From the IMG/VR virus record IMGVR_UViG_3300031963_000328, positions 1-42,098 of that record: DNA of 42,098 bases; one strand, given 5' to 3'. Made by a program: the position numbers and the translations under genes. Shown here piece after piece: positions 17,576-24,388 of this stretch. The DNA comes from a virus. The notes under the pieces are model-generated. The model saw only the letters and a list, made by a program, of their open reading frames with translations, made no database searches and was not told the origin of the DNA. Within the stretch, counting starts at the first letter, position 1, and each line of letters starts with the position of its first letter.

Positions 17576-18129
17576 TACTCCTCACTTTCTGTAATTAGAT
17601 CTTCGATAATTGTATCTACAAAATCATCAACATTAGACATATACTGGATATCCTCAAAAGACTCTAGCTGTAACCCTTTAGAGGCATTGTTCTGAATATC
17701 AAATCTGCGCTTATAATCGTCTGAGTTTATATCACGTTGCTGCCAAAAGTCACAAGCCATATTTCCAAGAGCTTTGCTTTTCTGATTAAAGGCATTTACT
17801 GCTTGCTCTACTTCTTCTGGGTGAAAGCCATTTTCTTCAAAAAACTTAACATTCTCAGGTTTTTTAGAAACTCTCTTAGCTATTTTAAAAAGCATAGTAG
17901 ATTCTTTGTCAGTTACAAATGTTCCATGGACAAATTCTTTATAATAGTTATCTAGGAATTGTCTTTCTTCTAAATTTAGGGGACGAATCACTTGTTCGCC
18001 ATGAACATTAATAATTCCATGTACATAAGATGATTCTATAAAATCTTGTCTATGTACTCTGGCTCCCTTCTTTCTCAAGTGCTGGAACTTTTTTCTGTGT
18101 TTTTTTGGTTTGCCAGTATTGTTTGTCAT
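17575..18129 (-). CDS. Basic N-terminus conserved phage protein, unknown
   Basis: 184 aa. The first 28 residues are very basic (KPKKHRKKFQHLRKKGARVH). The rest is helical with LNLEERQFLDNYYKEFVHGTF-type and DINSDDYKRRFDIQNNAS-type segments. Only the ATG at 18129 gives a full N-terminus, which means an 80-base out-of-frame overlap with the gene upstream. No other start with a ribosome binding site is present nearby. I do not recognise a tested family; nucleic-acid binding through the basic tail is plausible. Confidence 0.5.
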   Translation of the reverse strand: MTNNTGKPKKHRKKFQHLRKKGARVHRQDFIESSYVHGIINVHGEQVIRPLNLEERQFLDNYYKEFVHGTFVTDKESTMLFKIAKRVSKKPENVKFFEENGFHPEEVEQAVNAFNQKSKALGNMACDFWQQRDINSDDYKRRFDIQNNASKGLQLESFEDIQYMSNVDDFVDTIIEDLITESEE

Positions 18130-18460
18130 ATTGTTTTGCAGCGGTTAGCAGCTCCTCATTAACATCAAATAACTCCTCTTTTAACATATAAAAACGCTGA
18201 TCATTTTTTCGATAATCTGGAAAGTGCTTACCAAAGGTCTGGAAGAAAGTTATTTTCTTAGCCTTTCTCTTTGGTTGGTCAGCTCTCCAGATTGATCTAT
18301 AAATATAAAAAATTAAGTAATTGGGAACTGCTTGTGTGCCAGACTCTATTCCAAGTTCTTTAATAAACTCAAGCACATCTTTGTTATCGTCTTTAGCCTT
18401 CTTTACATTTTTAGGCTTTTGTTCAATAAGTTTAAGCAGTTCTTCAATAGACTTTCCCAT
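18050..18460 (-). CDS. Small helical protein, unknown
   Basis: 136 aa with GGAATAT before the ATG. The N-terminal half is charged helix. A central hydrophobic/aromatic segment (NYLIFYIYRSIW) and KKITFFQTFGKHFPDYRKN follow. The C-terminal 27 residues are read in a second frame by the next gene and are low complexity (Lys/Gln), which suggests the tail has been extended over the start of its neighbour. The function is unknown. Confidence 0.5.
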   Translation of the reverse strand: MGKSIEELLKLIEQKPKNVKKAKDDNKDVLEFIKELGIESGTQAVPNYLIFYIYRSIWRADQPKRKAKKITFFQTFGKHFPDYRKNDQRFYMLKEELFDVNEELLTAAKQYDKQYWQTKKTQKKVPALEKEGSQST

Positions 18461-18467
18461 ATATTCC

Positions 18468-19238
18468 TTAAAAAGTCAAATTAATATTCTTTTTCTTAGC
18501 TTCAATAAGTCTTTTTACTTTAGGCATATTCTCAGGTTTAACATTTCTATCAAAAGAAAAGCCAATTGGAGCTGAAATTAAAGGACATTTAGAGAATACA
18601 ATATTTACTTTACCAAAGATTGTAGTTAGCTGTTGTTCATAAGTCTCTTCAATTAAAGCTTTGTCACATTGAACATTTGCTAGTTTATCTGCATGTTTAG
18701 CATTAACAGCATCTTCTCCAGAAATCCACAGCTCATTAATAATAGCATCATCATAAGCTTTTTTATCCATTCCAATTCTGGCAGCAGCTCGTGCTGACAT
18801 GCCACTCAGGATGGCTTGAATGTGATTTAGCCTTGAATTAAGTTCTCCCGGCACTTGCCCAGATAGTCCTCCAACAGCTCCTCTGTGGCTCATAAGAGTT
18901 CCAGATGGTGTAATGTATCTAGTTCCAAGTTCTTGAACCATTTGATATCCCATCGATGCAGCAAAGATTGTAATGGTATGTACGGGAACTTTTAGACTTT
19001 TAACAGCGTCGATAAAGGCTAGTCCAGCACTTACAGAACCACCTGGAGTATCAAGTACTAAGTATAAAGCATTACCTCTTTTAGCTTTTTTCATAATCTC
19101 CAAAGTTTTCTTAGAAGTATAATCAATGCTTACTGGTTGGTTAAACATAATAGAATTGCTTTCTGTTAAAACAATTTCTTCATTTTTAGCCAAAGCCGTT
19201 GAACAAATACACAATAGAATTAAAAAAAACTTAATCAT
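18468..19238 (-). CDS. Exported ClpP-fold serine protease-like protein
   Basis: 256 aa from the ATG at 19238 (GGAG 5 bases upstream); an in-frame TTG at 19268 is less likely. Residues 1-17 form a signal peptide (MIKFFLILLCICSTALA, probable cut before KNE). The body has the ClpP/crotonase fold signature: LDTPGGSVSAGLAF (oxyanion Gly-Gly), Ser95 in IFAASMGYQM as nucleophile, His118 in LMSHRGA, then SGEDAVNAKHADK. The third catalytic residue is not obvious. Phage ClpP-like maturation proteases normally sit beside capsid genes and lack a signal, so this one likely works in the envelope or periplasm. It has its own candidate promoter. Confidence 0.75.
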   Translation of the reverse strand: MIKFFLILLCICSTALAKNEEIVLTESNSIMFNQPVSIDYTSKKTLEIMKKAKRGNALYLVLDTPGGSVSAGLAFIDAVKSLKVPVHTITIFAASMGYQMVQELGTRYITPSGTLMSHRGAVGGLSGQVPGELNSRLNHIQAILSGMSARAAARIGMDKKAYDDAIINELWISGEDAVNAKHADKLANVQCDKALIEETYEQQLTTIFGKVNIVFSKCPLISAPIGFSFDRNVKPENMPKVKRLIEAKKKNINLTF

Positions 19239-19282
19239 TAAAACTCCAATAAAAATAAACAAACTCAATTGTTTGTAATAAT

Positions 19283-19311
19283 GTTATAGCAAACTCTGTA
19301 AGAAAAAACAA
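19283..19311 (-). promoter_or_regulatory. Sigma-70-type promoter for the exported ClpP-like gene
   Basis: Read leftward: TTGTTT (19311-19306), 17-base spacer ending TTGC, then TATAAC (19288-19283). TGC precedes the -10 as an extended element. The start codon at 19238 lies about 40 bases past the predicted transcript start, with GGAG in between. It is the same architecture as the sites at 9062 and 40641. Confidence 0.5.
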
Positions 19312-19326
19312 TATTTATTTCTTACA
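19297..19326. repeat. 9-bp inverted repeat between the MazG-like and ClpP-like genes
   Basis: TGTAAGAAA at 19297-19305 and TTTCTTACA at 19318-19326 are perfect inverted arms around a 12-base loop that contains the stop codon of the MazG-like gene. On the leftward strand it could be a weak terminator or, because it covers the -35 region of the next promoter, an operator. It is GC-poor, so termination would be inefficient. Confidence 0.35.
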
Positions 19327-19635
19327 ATCTCCAATTAGTACCACTCCAGTTTCAAACCCACCTCTTTCCAAGAACTTAGCTTCTCTTTTAGAAAAGAGTA
19401 AATCTACTATTTCTTCTTTTTCTGCTAGAGCTTTCATAACTTCCATCAAATCTGCAAGCTCTTCAGCCAACTCATACTTATCCTTAGCTTCTAAGACTTC
19501 ACGAGCCTCTTCTACTACCTTATTCTTAAGCAATTGTACATATTCTTCTGCACTGGCAATTCTGGTATCTAAAACTTCCCCACGTTTATTTAACACAAAT
19601 TCAGCAATTCTGTCACGGACAAGTTTTTCACTCAT
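19315..19635 (-). CDS. MazG-like nucleotide pyrophosphohydrolase
   Basis: 106 aa. It opens with KLVRDRIAEFV, typical of the MazG-like/phosphoribosyl-ATP pyrophosphohydrolase group. An EEYVQLLKNKVVEEAREV helix and YELAEELADLMEV follow, giving the E-x-x-E...E-x-x-D metal-binding set (around E42-E46 and E59-D62). Family members hydrolyse NTPs or dNTPs to monophosphates; in phages they may clean the pool or lower alarmone levels. The ATGA overlap with the HNH gene couples the two. Its stop lies inside an inverted repeat before a new promoter. Confidence 0.8.
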   Translation of the reverse strand: MSEKLVRDRIAEFVLNKRGEVLDTRIASAEEYVQLLKNKVVEEAREVLEAKDKYELAEELADLMEVMKALAEKEEIVDLLFSKREAKFLERGGFETGVVLIGDCKK

Positions 19636-20024
19636 TTCTTATTTTCCTTTCTAGCCTTAGCTCTATCTCCACGCTCTGCCAAACTCTTGCTTTTATGGCA
19701 AAGCCAACAAATATTCTGTACATTATCTTCATCACAAAACATTCGATCTATTACTTTATTCCAATCCTTTTCCTTTCCAGAATCTTCAACGGCAATAACT
19801 GGTTCTATATGATCGCAGTCCATCCTACCAGCAATAACATCAGGATGATCAATCTGGATCATTTCAATGGAGCGTTTGCCGGTATAAATTAGCTGATTGC
19901 ATAAAGGACACTTGTGAAGCTCTGGACCTACTTTAGTCTTTTTCTTCGCTTTTAATATTGGCGGCCATTGTTTTGTTAGCTTTCTTAGAGCTGACATTAT
20001 TTTGGCTTCGAATTTTTTGTCCAT
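19632..20024 (-). CDS. HNH endonuclease (WPP-type)
   Basis: 130 aa. It has the conserved opening of a phage HNH group, SALRKLTKQWPPILKAKKKT, then zinc ligands CPLCN (about 45-49), the first catalytic His in MDCDHIEPVI (about 81-90) and NVQNICWLCHKSKS with a second zinc pair and the final HNH residue (about 108-121). Because the N-terminal SALRKL...WPP block is family-typical, its 92-base out-of-frame overlap with the upstream gene is probably real. It cuts or nicks DNA, as a homing enzyme or in phage DNA processing. Confidence 0.8.
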   Translation of the reverse strand: MDKKFEAKIMSALRKLTKQWPPILKAKKKTKVGPELHKCPLCNQLIYTGKRSIEMIQIDHPDVIAGRMDCDHIEPVIAVEDSGKEKDWNKVIDRMFCDEDNVQNICWLCHKSKSLAERGDRAKARKENKK

Positions 20025-20337
20025 CTTCTTTTTCCGCTTCTTTTAAAGTATTTGAATTATTTCGCACAATCTTATCTTTAATAACCGTAAGTCCTAAATC
20101 TTGAAGCTGATCAAAAGCTTCAACTTGAGGAAGAGGTTTTCCATTATAGGGGGTTCTAAACCACGTTCCCATAGATACAAGATACAATCCACCCTCCAAC
20201 GCCTCAATGAGAGTTCCTGCATTATGGGATAGTACTGTAGCTTTTACTGGAGTAATGAAATCTTTTACAGCAGCATTTGGAGAGTCGCTGTTTATCACTT
20301 GTTCTAAACTAACTTTTATTGCATGTACTTTACTCAA
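19933..20337 (-). CDS. Small protein, unknown, with extended low-complexity tail
   Basis: 134 aa. Residues 1-95 look folded (TVLSHNAGTLIEALEGGLYL, then MGTWFRTPYNGKPL). The last 35 are Lys/Asn/Ser-rich and overlap the start of the HNH gene in another frame. It is not recognised. The hydrophilic tail looks like readout over the neighbour rather than a domain. Confidence 0.5.
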   Translation of the reverse strand: MSKVHAIKVSLEQVINSDSPNAAVKDFITPVKATVLSHNAGTLIEALEGGLYLVSMGTWFRTPYNGKPLPQVEAFDQLQDLGLTVIKDKIVRNNSNTLKEAEKEDGQKIRSQNNVSSKKANKTMAANIKSEEKD

Positions 20338-20347
20338 AAAACACCTC

Positions 20348-20617
20348 TTATTTTTTAACTACCTGTCTATACCCACAAGCCGACTCACAAAGTTCTAAGA
20401 TACCCATTGGGAGGGGTGAGCATTTAACACCTGCGCCACACTTTGGACACTCTTTTTTCTCAGGTTTTTTTACCTTCGGAACTTCTACTTTTTCAATCTT
20501 ATCAGCTTTTTCTTTTTCTCGCAACAATTTTTTTAATTTAGCATTTTCTTGTTTTAAGTCCTTAATTTGACGCTCCAGTTCATACTCGTGTTCTAAATTA
20601 GCTTTGCGTCTTCCCAT
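20348..20617 (-). CDS. Coiled-coil plus zinc-ribbon small protein
   Basis: 89 aa with AGGAG close before the ATG. Residues 8-40 form a charged coiled coil (ELERQIKDLKQENAKLKKLL), then a Lys/Pro linker. A zinc ribbon with C57, C60 (CPKCG), C66 and a late C-x-x-x-C pair (LCESACGYRQ) ends the protein. This layout suggests a dimeric nucleic-acid or protein-binding factor. Its start lies inside the upstream nuclease gene by 20 bases. Confidence 0.5.
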   Translation of the reverse strand: MGRRKANLEHEYELERQIKDLKQENAKLKKLLREKEKADKIEKVEVPKVKKPEKKECPKCGAGVKCSPLPMGILELCESACGYRQVVKK

Positions 20618-21146
20618 GATTCTCCTTTATGGAATACCCAGTTTCATTAACGCGATGCTCTTCAAACCTAACTTTACCTTGTTGCACTAAATTGCGTATC
20701 TTCTTTTGCTTTTCACTAAGTTGGCTCGTCCCAATCTTTATCTCAAGAAAAACAATCTCATCTTCAGCAAATACTATATAATCAATAGGTCTAAATACTG
20801 GAACAAGATCTTTTACATTATACTTGAATTCGCTATGAAAAGGCAAGACACATTCTGAAATTAAACCAAGCCTAACGCTTTTGCTTTGTTGCTGTGACTT
20901 AAGCTCAGAAAGTTCTTTTTCAACCATAGACAACTGAGCTTCCGTTTTGCTTAACTGGAGGCTCTTATTGTCCACAACCTCTCTAAAATGAGACATGGGG
21001 ATGATTGCCCCAATATCCGGCACAAGCTTTTTATAAGACTCTACTTGGTTTTTATAACCAATAATAAGTTCTTTATGCTTTTTATTTTGCTTGGTATTGA
21101 GATATATTAAATACATAATACACAAGATAAGACCGACTGCCAACAC
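20598..21146 (-). CDS. Membrane-anchored Holliday-junction-resolvase-like endonuclease
   Basis: 182 aa from a GTG start sharing a base with the upstream TAG. Residues 1-17 are one membrane segment (MLAVGLILCIMYLIYL); 20-95 are coiled coil. Residues about 93-170 match the family of endonucleases related to archaeal Holliday junction resolvase (Pfam Endonuc_Holl): RLGLISECVLPFHSEFKYN, VKDLVPVFRPIDYIVF with the acidic Asp, IVFLEIKIGTSQLS with the E-x-K pair, and QKKIRNLVQQGKVRFEEHRV. The N-terminal anchor plus coiled coil is usual in this family. It would cut branched or damaged DNA at the membrane. The biological role in phage is unknown. Confidence 0.75.
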   Translation of the reverse strand: MLAVGLILCIMYLIYLNTKQNKKHKELIIGYKNQVESYKKLVPDIGAIIPMSHFREVVDNKSLQLSKTEAQLSMVEKELSELKSQQQSKSVRLGLISECVLPFHSEFKYNVKDLVPVFRPIDYIVFAEDEIVFLEIKIGTSQLSEKQKKIRNLVQQGKVRFEEHRVNETGYSIKENHGKTQS

Positions 21147-21358
21147 TAAGCATCCTCGTTGTATGTGACTAGAGTTTCATAAATGTCTAAAAAGTGCTGA
21201 ATTCTAAACTCATACTCCTGCACACAAGGTCCAAACTCTGGGCTATTATCATCGCAATATCTAGTGATTACATAGCCATGCCCGTCAGATACTGCTTCGA
21301 AGATTCTTCCAGTTTTATTAGAATAGTAAATACCTTCAATTTCGTTTTTCTTTAACAT
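21146..21358 (-). CDS. Small conserved protein, unknown
   Basis: 70 aa from the ATG at 21358, with a GGGAAGG ribosome binding site; a longer in-frame start at 21385 lies deeper in the upstream gene. It has beta strands and aromatics (GIYYSNKTGRIFEAV, YGV-like ITRYC) and an acidic C-terminus. No motif is recognised. It overlaps its upstream neighbour by 23 bases. Confidence 0.45.
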   Translation of the reverse strand: MLKKNEIEGIYYSNKTGRIFEAVSDGHGYVITRYCDDNSPEFGPCVQEYEFRIQHFLDIYETLVTYNEDA

Positions 21359-21512
21359 CGTACACCTTCCCATCAATGTAAACAATTTTTGTTTTTAAGC
21401 TACTTTTAGATACAAACTCCGTAACCATAATATATCCAGTCACAGAAAGGGTCAAGACAAAAGCTATGTAAAAGCCAATCATAAAGCTGGTTGTGCATTT
21501 AATCAGCCTCAT
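21336..21512 (-). CDS. Small single-span membrane protein
   Basis: 58 aa from the ATG at 21512, which overlaps the upstream stop as ATGA; this favours it over the in-frame ATG at 21548. Residues about 8-31 are one hydrophobic helix (FMIGFYIAFVLTLSVTGYI), followed by a basic soluble tail (VYIDGKVYDVKEKRN). The function is unknown; it could be a membrane-altering early protein. Confidence 0.5.
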   Translation of the reverse strand: MRLIKCTTSFMIGFYIAFVLTLSVTGYIMVTEFVSKSSLKTKIVYIDGKVYDVKEKRN

Positions 21513-21805
21513 TCTTTTTCCAGTTCTTCGAGCAACGCCATTAAACAATACCTATTTACAAACAACTCATCTTTATCATCAGCAGAATAGTAAAGTCTTT
21601 CTTTTAAAAACGTCTTGGTTTTTTGTACTTTTTCATTAAGATTCGTATTTTCATCTTGAAGCTTATCCGCCTTTGATTTAACTTCATCAAAACCTTTGAT
21701 GTGGCAATAGCAATAGAGCTTATCTCCATTCTTAGTCGGTCTAACTACATAAGGATCAGATTCGGTTAAAAAATCTTCTCCGCACGATTCACATGATGCG
21801 ATCAT
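21509..21805 (-). CDS. Zinc-finger plus coiled-coil small protein
   Basis: 98 aa. The N-terminus has CESCGEDF (C5, C8) and YCYCHIKGF (C32, C34, H35), a compact zinc site. Residues 42-70 form a coiled coil (SKADKLQDENTNLNEKVQKT). The C-terminus is helical and acidic. The ATGA overlap with the gene upstream indicates coupling. It has the same overall layout as the products at 20348 and 21802. Confidence 0.5.
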   Translation of the reverse strand: MIASCESCGEDFLTESDPYVVRPTKNGDKLYCYCHIKGFDEVKSKADKLQDENTNLNEKVQKTKTFLKERLYYSADDKDELFVNRYCLMALLEELEKE

Positions 21806-22128
21806 TTATTCCCCCATCTGCACTTTATGCAAGTGTATTGTTCTTCTGCGCTGCAACAGCAACCTTCGCGTAGCTTTTTGATTTCAGCTTGGAGTTTTTC
21901 TATTTCTTTTCTAACTAGCTCTTTATTAAATTTAACAACTGACACTCCACTTGGAGTTTGTCTAACTTCATTCATGATTTCTTTATTCTTGTACTCACAA
22001 GCGGCTTGCCATCCTTTTTCCATGCAAAATTCATCAGCATCGCAAAACGTGGCAGGTTCGTTAGCTTCAAATATTCTTCTTTCTTTATTGAGCCACTCAT
22101 CAAATGCTTCTTTGTCCTTCTGTCTCAT
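21802..22128 (-). CDS. Cys-rich coiled-coil phage protein
   Basis: 108 aa. The opening FDEWLNKERRIFEANEPATF, then CMEKGWQAACEYK, is a pattern I know from many small early phage proteins of unknown function. A central helix (KELVRKEIEKLQAEIKKL) and a C-terminal CCC...CIKC cluster suggest metal binding. Its ATG overlaps the stop of the small membrane gene at 22125 (ATGA). Confidence 0.5.
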   Translation of the reverse strand: MRQKDKEAFDEWLNKERRIFEANEPATFCDADEFCMEKGWQAACEYKNKEIMNEVRQTPSGVSVVKFNKELVRKEIEKLQAEIKKLREGCCCSAEEQYTCIKCRWGNK

Positions 22129-22256
22129 GGTATTCCTATTCTTTTAAGTATTGCGGGAAGAATAACCTCAATAAAAAAACTCAGAAAAATTACAAAGCCC
22201 AAGGCTAAAAGCAATAGGATAAGTCCTGCACAGTAATGATATATAAAATTAATCAC
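22125..22256 (-). CDS. 43-aa membrane protein (GTG start)
   Basis: A short leftward gene found by following the overlap chain. It starts at GTG 22256 with GAGAGG a few bases upstream; its TGA overlaps the next ATG (ATGA) and its GTG overlaps a preceding TGA (GTGA). It encodes about 15 polar/aromatic residues then a long hydrophobic stretch (AGLILLLLALGFVIFLSFFI) and a short basic end (LKRIGIP). One or two membrane passes are possible. It could be a holin-like or inhibitor peptide. Confidence 0.55.
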   Translation of the reverse strand: MINFIYHYCAGLILLLLALGFVIFLSFFIEVILPAILKRIGIP

Positions 22257-22300
22257 AATTCCTCTCTCGTTCCGAAAAGCTCTTTGTCTTTATCGTTCAT
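22253..22300 (-). CDS. Possible 15-aa peptide gene
   Basis: ATG at 22300 overlaps the TGA of the DUF3310-like gene (ATGA), and the frame ends in TGA overlapping the GTG of the 43-aa membrane gene (GTGA). The product would be MNDKDKELFGTREEL. Both junctions follow the operon's coupling style, so it may be a real microgene or simply a ribosome-bridging leader that carries the GAGAGG site of the next gene. Confidence 0.3.
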   Translation of the reverse strand: MNDKDKELFGTREEL

Positions 22301-22719
22301 TTCTTTTCAACCTCTGAAATAAGCTTATCCAGATAAACTCTGGCTTTTTTCAAATCCTCAATGCCATTCTTCTCTTTATAACGCCAGACGTATTTATAAA
22401 TATTACCTTCCAGAAAGTTCATTTCTTGGTCAATAATAACATCCCAGCATTCAAGCTTACCCTTTTTATTATAGCGAGCGGGCTTCTTAATTTCCTCTTG
22501 TGTAGATACGTGAGACCCCTCCACTGGAAGAATCTTAGTAATGTTATAATGAGGAACTACTAAAGTATATCCCCCAGACCTATCTGTACAATAAATGGAA
22601 ACCGCAATACTGCTTAATGTAGTGTCTATGTTTTTAATAACACCAATCTTTACCCCAGTGGGATAATCAAACTGAACTGTATCTCCTATATCAGCGGAAC
22701 CACAAATAGTGTGAATCAT
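22297..22719 (-). CDS. DUF3310-like protein with N-terminal SH3/KOW-like domain
   Basis: 140 aa. Residues 10-65 are beta-rich (DIGDTVQFDYPTGVKIGVI), consistent with a small barrel. Residues about 80-138 carry the DUF3310 signature: PARYNKKGKLECWDVIIDQ, MNFLEGNIYKYVWRYKEKNG, IEDLKKARVYLDKLI. The family is widespread in phages, sometimes labelled nucleotide kinase without proof. The ATGA overlap with the HTH-like gene upstream couples them. Confidence 0.75.
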   Translation of the reverse strand: MIHTICGSADIGDTVQFDYPTGVKIGVIKNIDTTLSSIAVSIYCTDRSGGYTLVVPHYNITKILPVEGSHVSTQEEIKKPARYNKKGKLECWDVIIDQEMNFLEGNIYKYVWRYKEKNGIEDLKKARVYLDKLISEVEKK

Positions 22720-22955
22720 AGCTTAACTCCATCTGCAAGAATATTTAATCTTCTAATAACTTCTTTCTCGTCCATATCAAGCCAATCTGCAATTCCTTCA
22801 ATTGTACTATTGCAAATATATAACATTCCTACAGTTTCTGTCAAATCAAATTTGCTATACGGTATATTATTTAAAGCAAGTCTAATTTCAGATTTAGTAG
22901 GATATTTATGAATTATCCTATGGATTTTAAATATAAGCTTTACTATCGCTTTCAT
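22716..22955 (-). CDS. Small HTH-like protein
   Basis: 79 aa. It is basic at the N-terminus (KLIFKIHRIIHKYPTKSEIR). The C-terminal half, CNSTIEGIADWLDMDEKEVI then RRLNILADGVKL, reads as a winged or simple helix-turn-helix (IADWLDMDEKEVIRRL). It may be a transcription or replication regulator. It overlaps both neighbours by 4 bases. Confidence 0.5.
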   Translation of the reverse strand: MKAIVKLIFKIHRIIHKYPTKSEIRLALNNIPYSKFDLTETVGMLYICNSTIEGIADWLDMDEKEVIRRLNILADGVKL

Positions 22956-23296
22956 TTTTTGTTCAATACCACTAGTTTATTATAAATAAAATCTGCTTCG
23001 TAAACTATAAGCGGTCCAAATTCTCCAATAATTTCAGCAGCTAAATCTTCCATATCATCTTTTGTAAAATCTGGAGAAGAATTAGTATTACTCTCTGCTA
23101 TATAAATATGAAACAATTCATGACGCACACAGTTGGTATCAAACTCTGCTCGATTAAAATAAACCTCCCGCTCTTTGATGTAGGTAATGGCATCAGAATC
23201 TGAACCATGCTTACGCTTATAACTGGTAGAAGATTCTAAATAGAAATGCCACTCAGCTCCCTTTACCATTCGTGTTACAAAGCGTTTATTAGCCAT
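22952..23296 (-). CDS. Zincin-like metallopeptidase domain protein
   Basis: 114 aa from the ATG at 23296 (GAGGG 4 bases upstream), just past the stop of the exonuclease gene. It carries H59-E60-x-x-H63 in VRHELFHIYIAE, followed about 20 residues later by an acidic helix (DDMEDLAAEIIGEFG) that can give the third zinc ligand. This fits small gluzincin/ImmA-like phage proteins. Peptidase activity and the substrate are unknown; ImmA-type proteins cut repressors, but no partner repressor is seen. Confidence 0.65.
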   Translation of the reverse strand: MANKRFVTRMVKGAEWHFYLESSTSYKRKHGSDSDAITYIKEREVYFNRAEFDTNCVRHELFHIYIAESNTNSSPDFTKDDMEDLAAEIIGEFGPLIVYEADFIYNKLVVLNKK

Positions 23297-23297
23297 T

Positions 23298-24092
23298 TTA
23301 CCCTCTGTTTTTTGCAGCGTTATAAGATCTAAGTGCATCGGTTACGTTTTTAGTCTTACAACCTTTTGATAGCTTTAAGAATAACTCTTCAGTAGCTTCT
23401 ACATCAGCCATATTATACTTTTTCATTTCAGCAAACGCAGCTGGATTTTTAGCCTCATATTCCATCCACAAGGACATGCCGGGGAATTTAGCATGGGTTT
23501 GCTTTTTAATTTCACATAGCTTACCAGACATATACTGGAGTTTGTGGCTTAAAAACTTATACTTAGATTTAGACATTCTAAGAGTATCTATTTGTTTAAA
23601 TTCACGAACATCATCAATAAGACCATAATAAAGAAATAGCCCCATTATAATAGGTACGTCAAAGCTTTGGCTATTTTGTCCCATTATAATATCAGCTTCA
23701 TCCATCAGCTTTTTGAGTTTTTTAAGAATTACTTTTTCTTTTGATTTAACTCCCTTAGTCTCTTCAAAAAAAACCTTATCAGAACCTAACCATTTTGCAG
23801 ACCAACATAGGATACCGCCATCATCCACAACTTGTTCTAATCCGATATTCTGATCTCTCAAGCCAAATGTTTTAACTGTTAAACTCCTAGTCTCAATATC
23901 AATAATCAGAACTTTTGGAGTGTACCTTTCTACGCAGGTTCCATAAACATCTACACAATGTTTAATAGAATCTTGCGATCTATCTGAATCAAACTTTTCA
24001 TTAAACTGTCTAGCAATTTCCTTACGAGAAAGTCCTCGAGAGTATAATTTTAAAACAAAGTTAATCTCTGCTTTAGTCCAATCTTTTTTCAC
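23298..24092 (-). CDS. DEDDy 3'-5' exonuclease with N-terminal HTH
   Basis: 264 aa from a GTG start overlapping the upstream TGA (GTGA), with AAAGGAG upstream. Residues 5-48 (TKAEINFVLKLYSRGLSRKE, IARQF) are a helix-turn-helix. The nuclease motifs are Exo I D65-I-E67 (VLIIDIETRS), Exo II D145 (GQNSQSFDVPII) and Exo III Y226-x-x-x-D230 (KKYNMADVEATE). It is a stand-alone RNase H-fold exonuclease, separate from the exonuclease domain of the polymerase at 28306. It may process recombination or repair ends. Confidence 0.8.
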   Translation of the reverse strand: MKKDWTKAEINFVLKLYSRGLSRKEIARQFNEKFDSDRSQDSIKHCVDVYGTCVERYTPKVLIIDIETRSLTVKTFGLRDQNIGLEQVVDDGGILCWSAKWLGSDKVFFEETKGVKSKEKVILKKLKKLMDEADIIMGQNSQSFDVPIIMGLFLYYGLIDDVREFKQIDTLRMSKSKYKFLSHKLQYMSGKLCEIKKQTHAKFPGMSLWMEYEAKNPAAFAEMKKYNMADVEATEELFLKLSKGCKTKNVTDALRSYNAAKNRG

Positions 24093-24388
24093 TCTAACTC
24101 CTTTAAAAGTCCTGTTTTCTTTTTAATTTCAGATTCATGATAATAGTTATCAACATAGTACTTTGTCTTATATTTTACTGGCGTACAATAGTACGTATAA
24201 GGTCTGTGCTCTTTCGTTAGATACATAACTTTAAATTCCACACTTCCTATCATTACAAATTCACCGGGTGTAAATTTTGGCTTTTTTAGTTTTTTATAAA
24301 TCCAGTTATAAGTCTTCCCTAGATATGTTATATGCATTAAAAACATATTGATAGTTAATAAAATTCCAACAACAATCATTGTTACCAT
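24089..24388 (-). CDS. Small membrane-anchored SH3-like protein with C-terminal tag (divergent member)
   Basis: 99 aa. Residues 1-22 form a membrane helix (MIVVGILLTINMFLMHI). Residues 36-95 start PKFTPGEFVMIGSVEFKV and look like a small beta barrel. The end, TGLLKELE, is coded by the AAAGGAGTTAGAG that also serves as the ribosome binding site of the exonuclease gene (GTGA overlap). It is the most divergent of six proteins sharing a C-terminal L-x-x-E-L tag (others at 30768, 31213, 32251, 34092, 36391). Confidence 0.55.
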   Translation of the reverse strand: MVTMIVVGILLTINMFLMHITYLGKTYNWIYKKLKKPKFTPGEFVMIGSVEFKVMYLTKEHRPYTYYCTPVKYKTKYYVDNYYHESEIKKKTGLLKELE

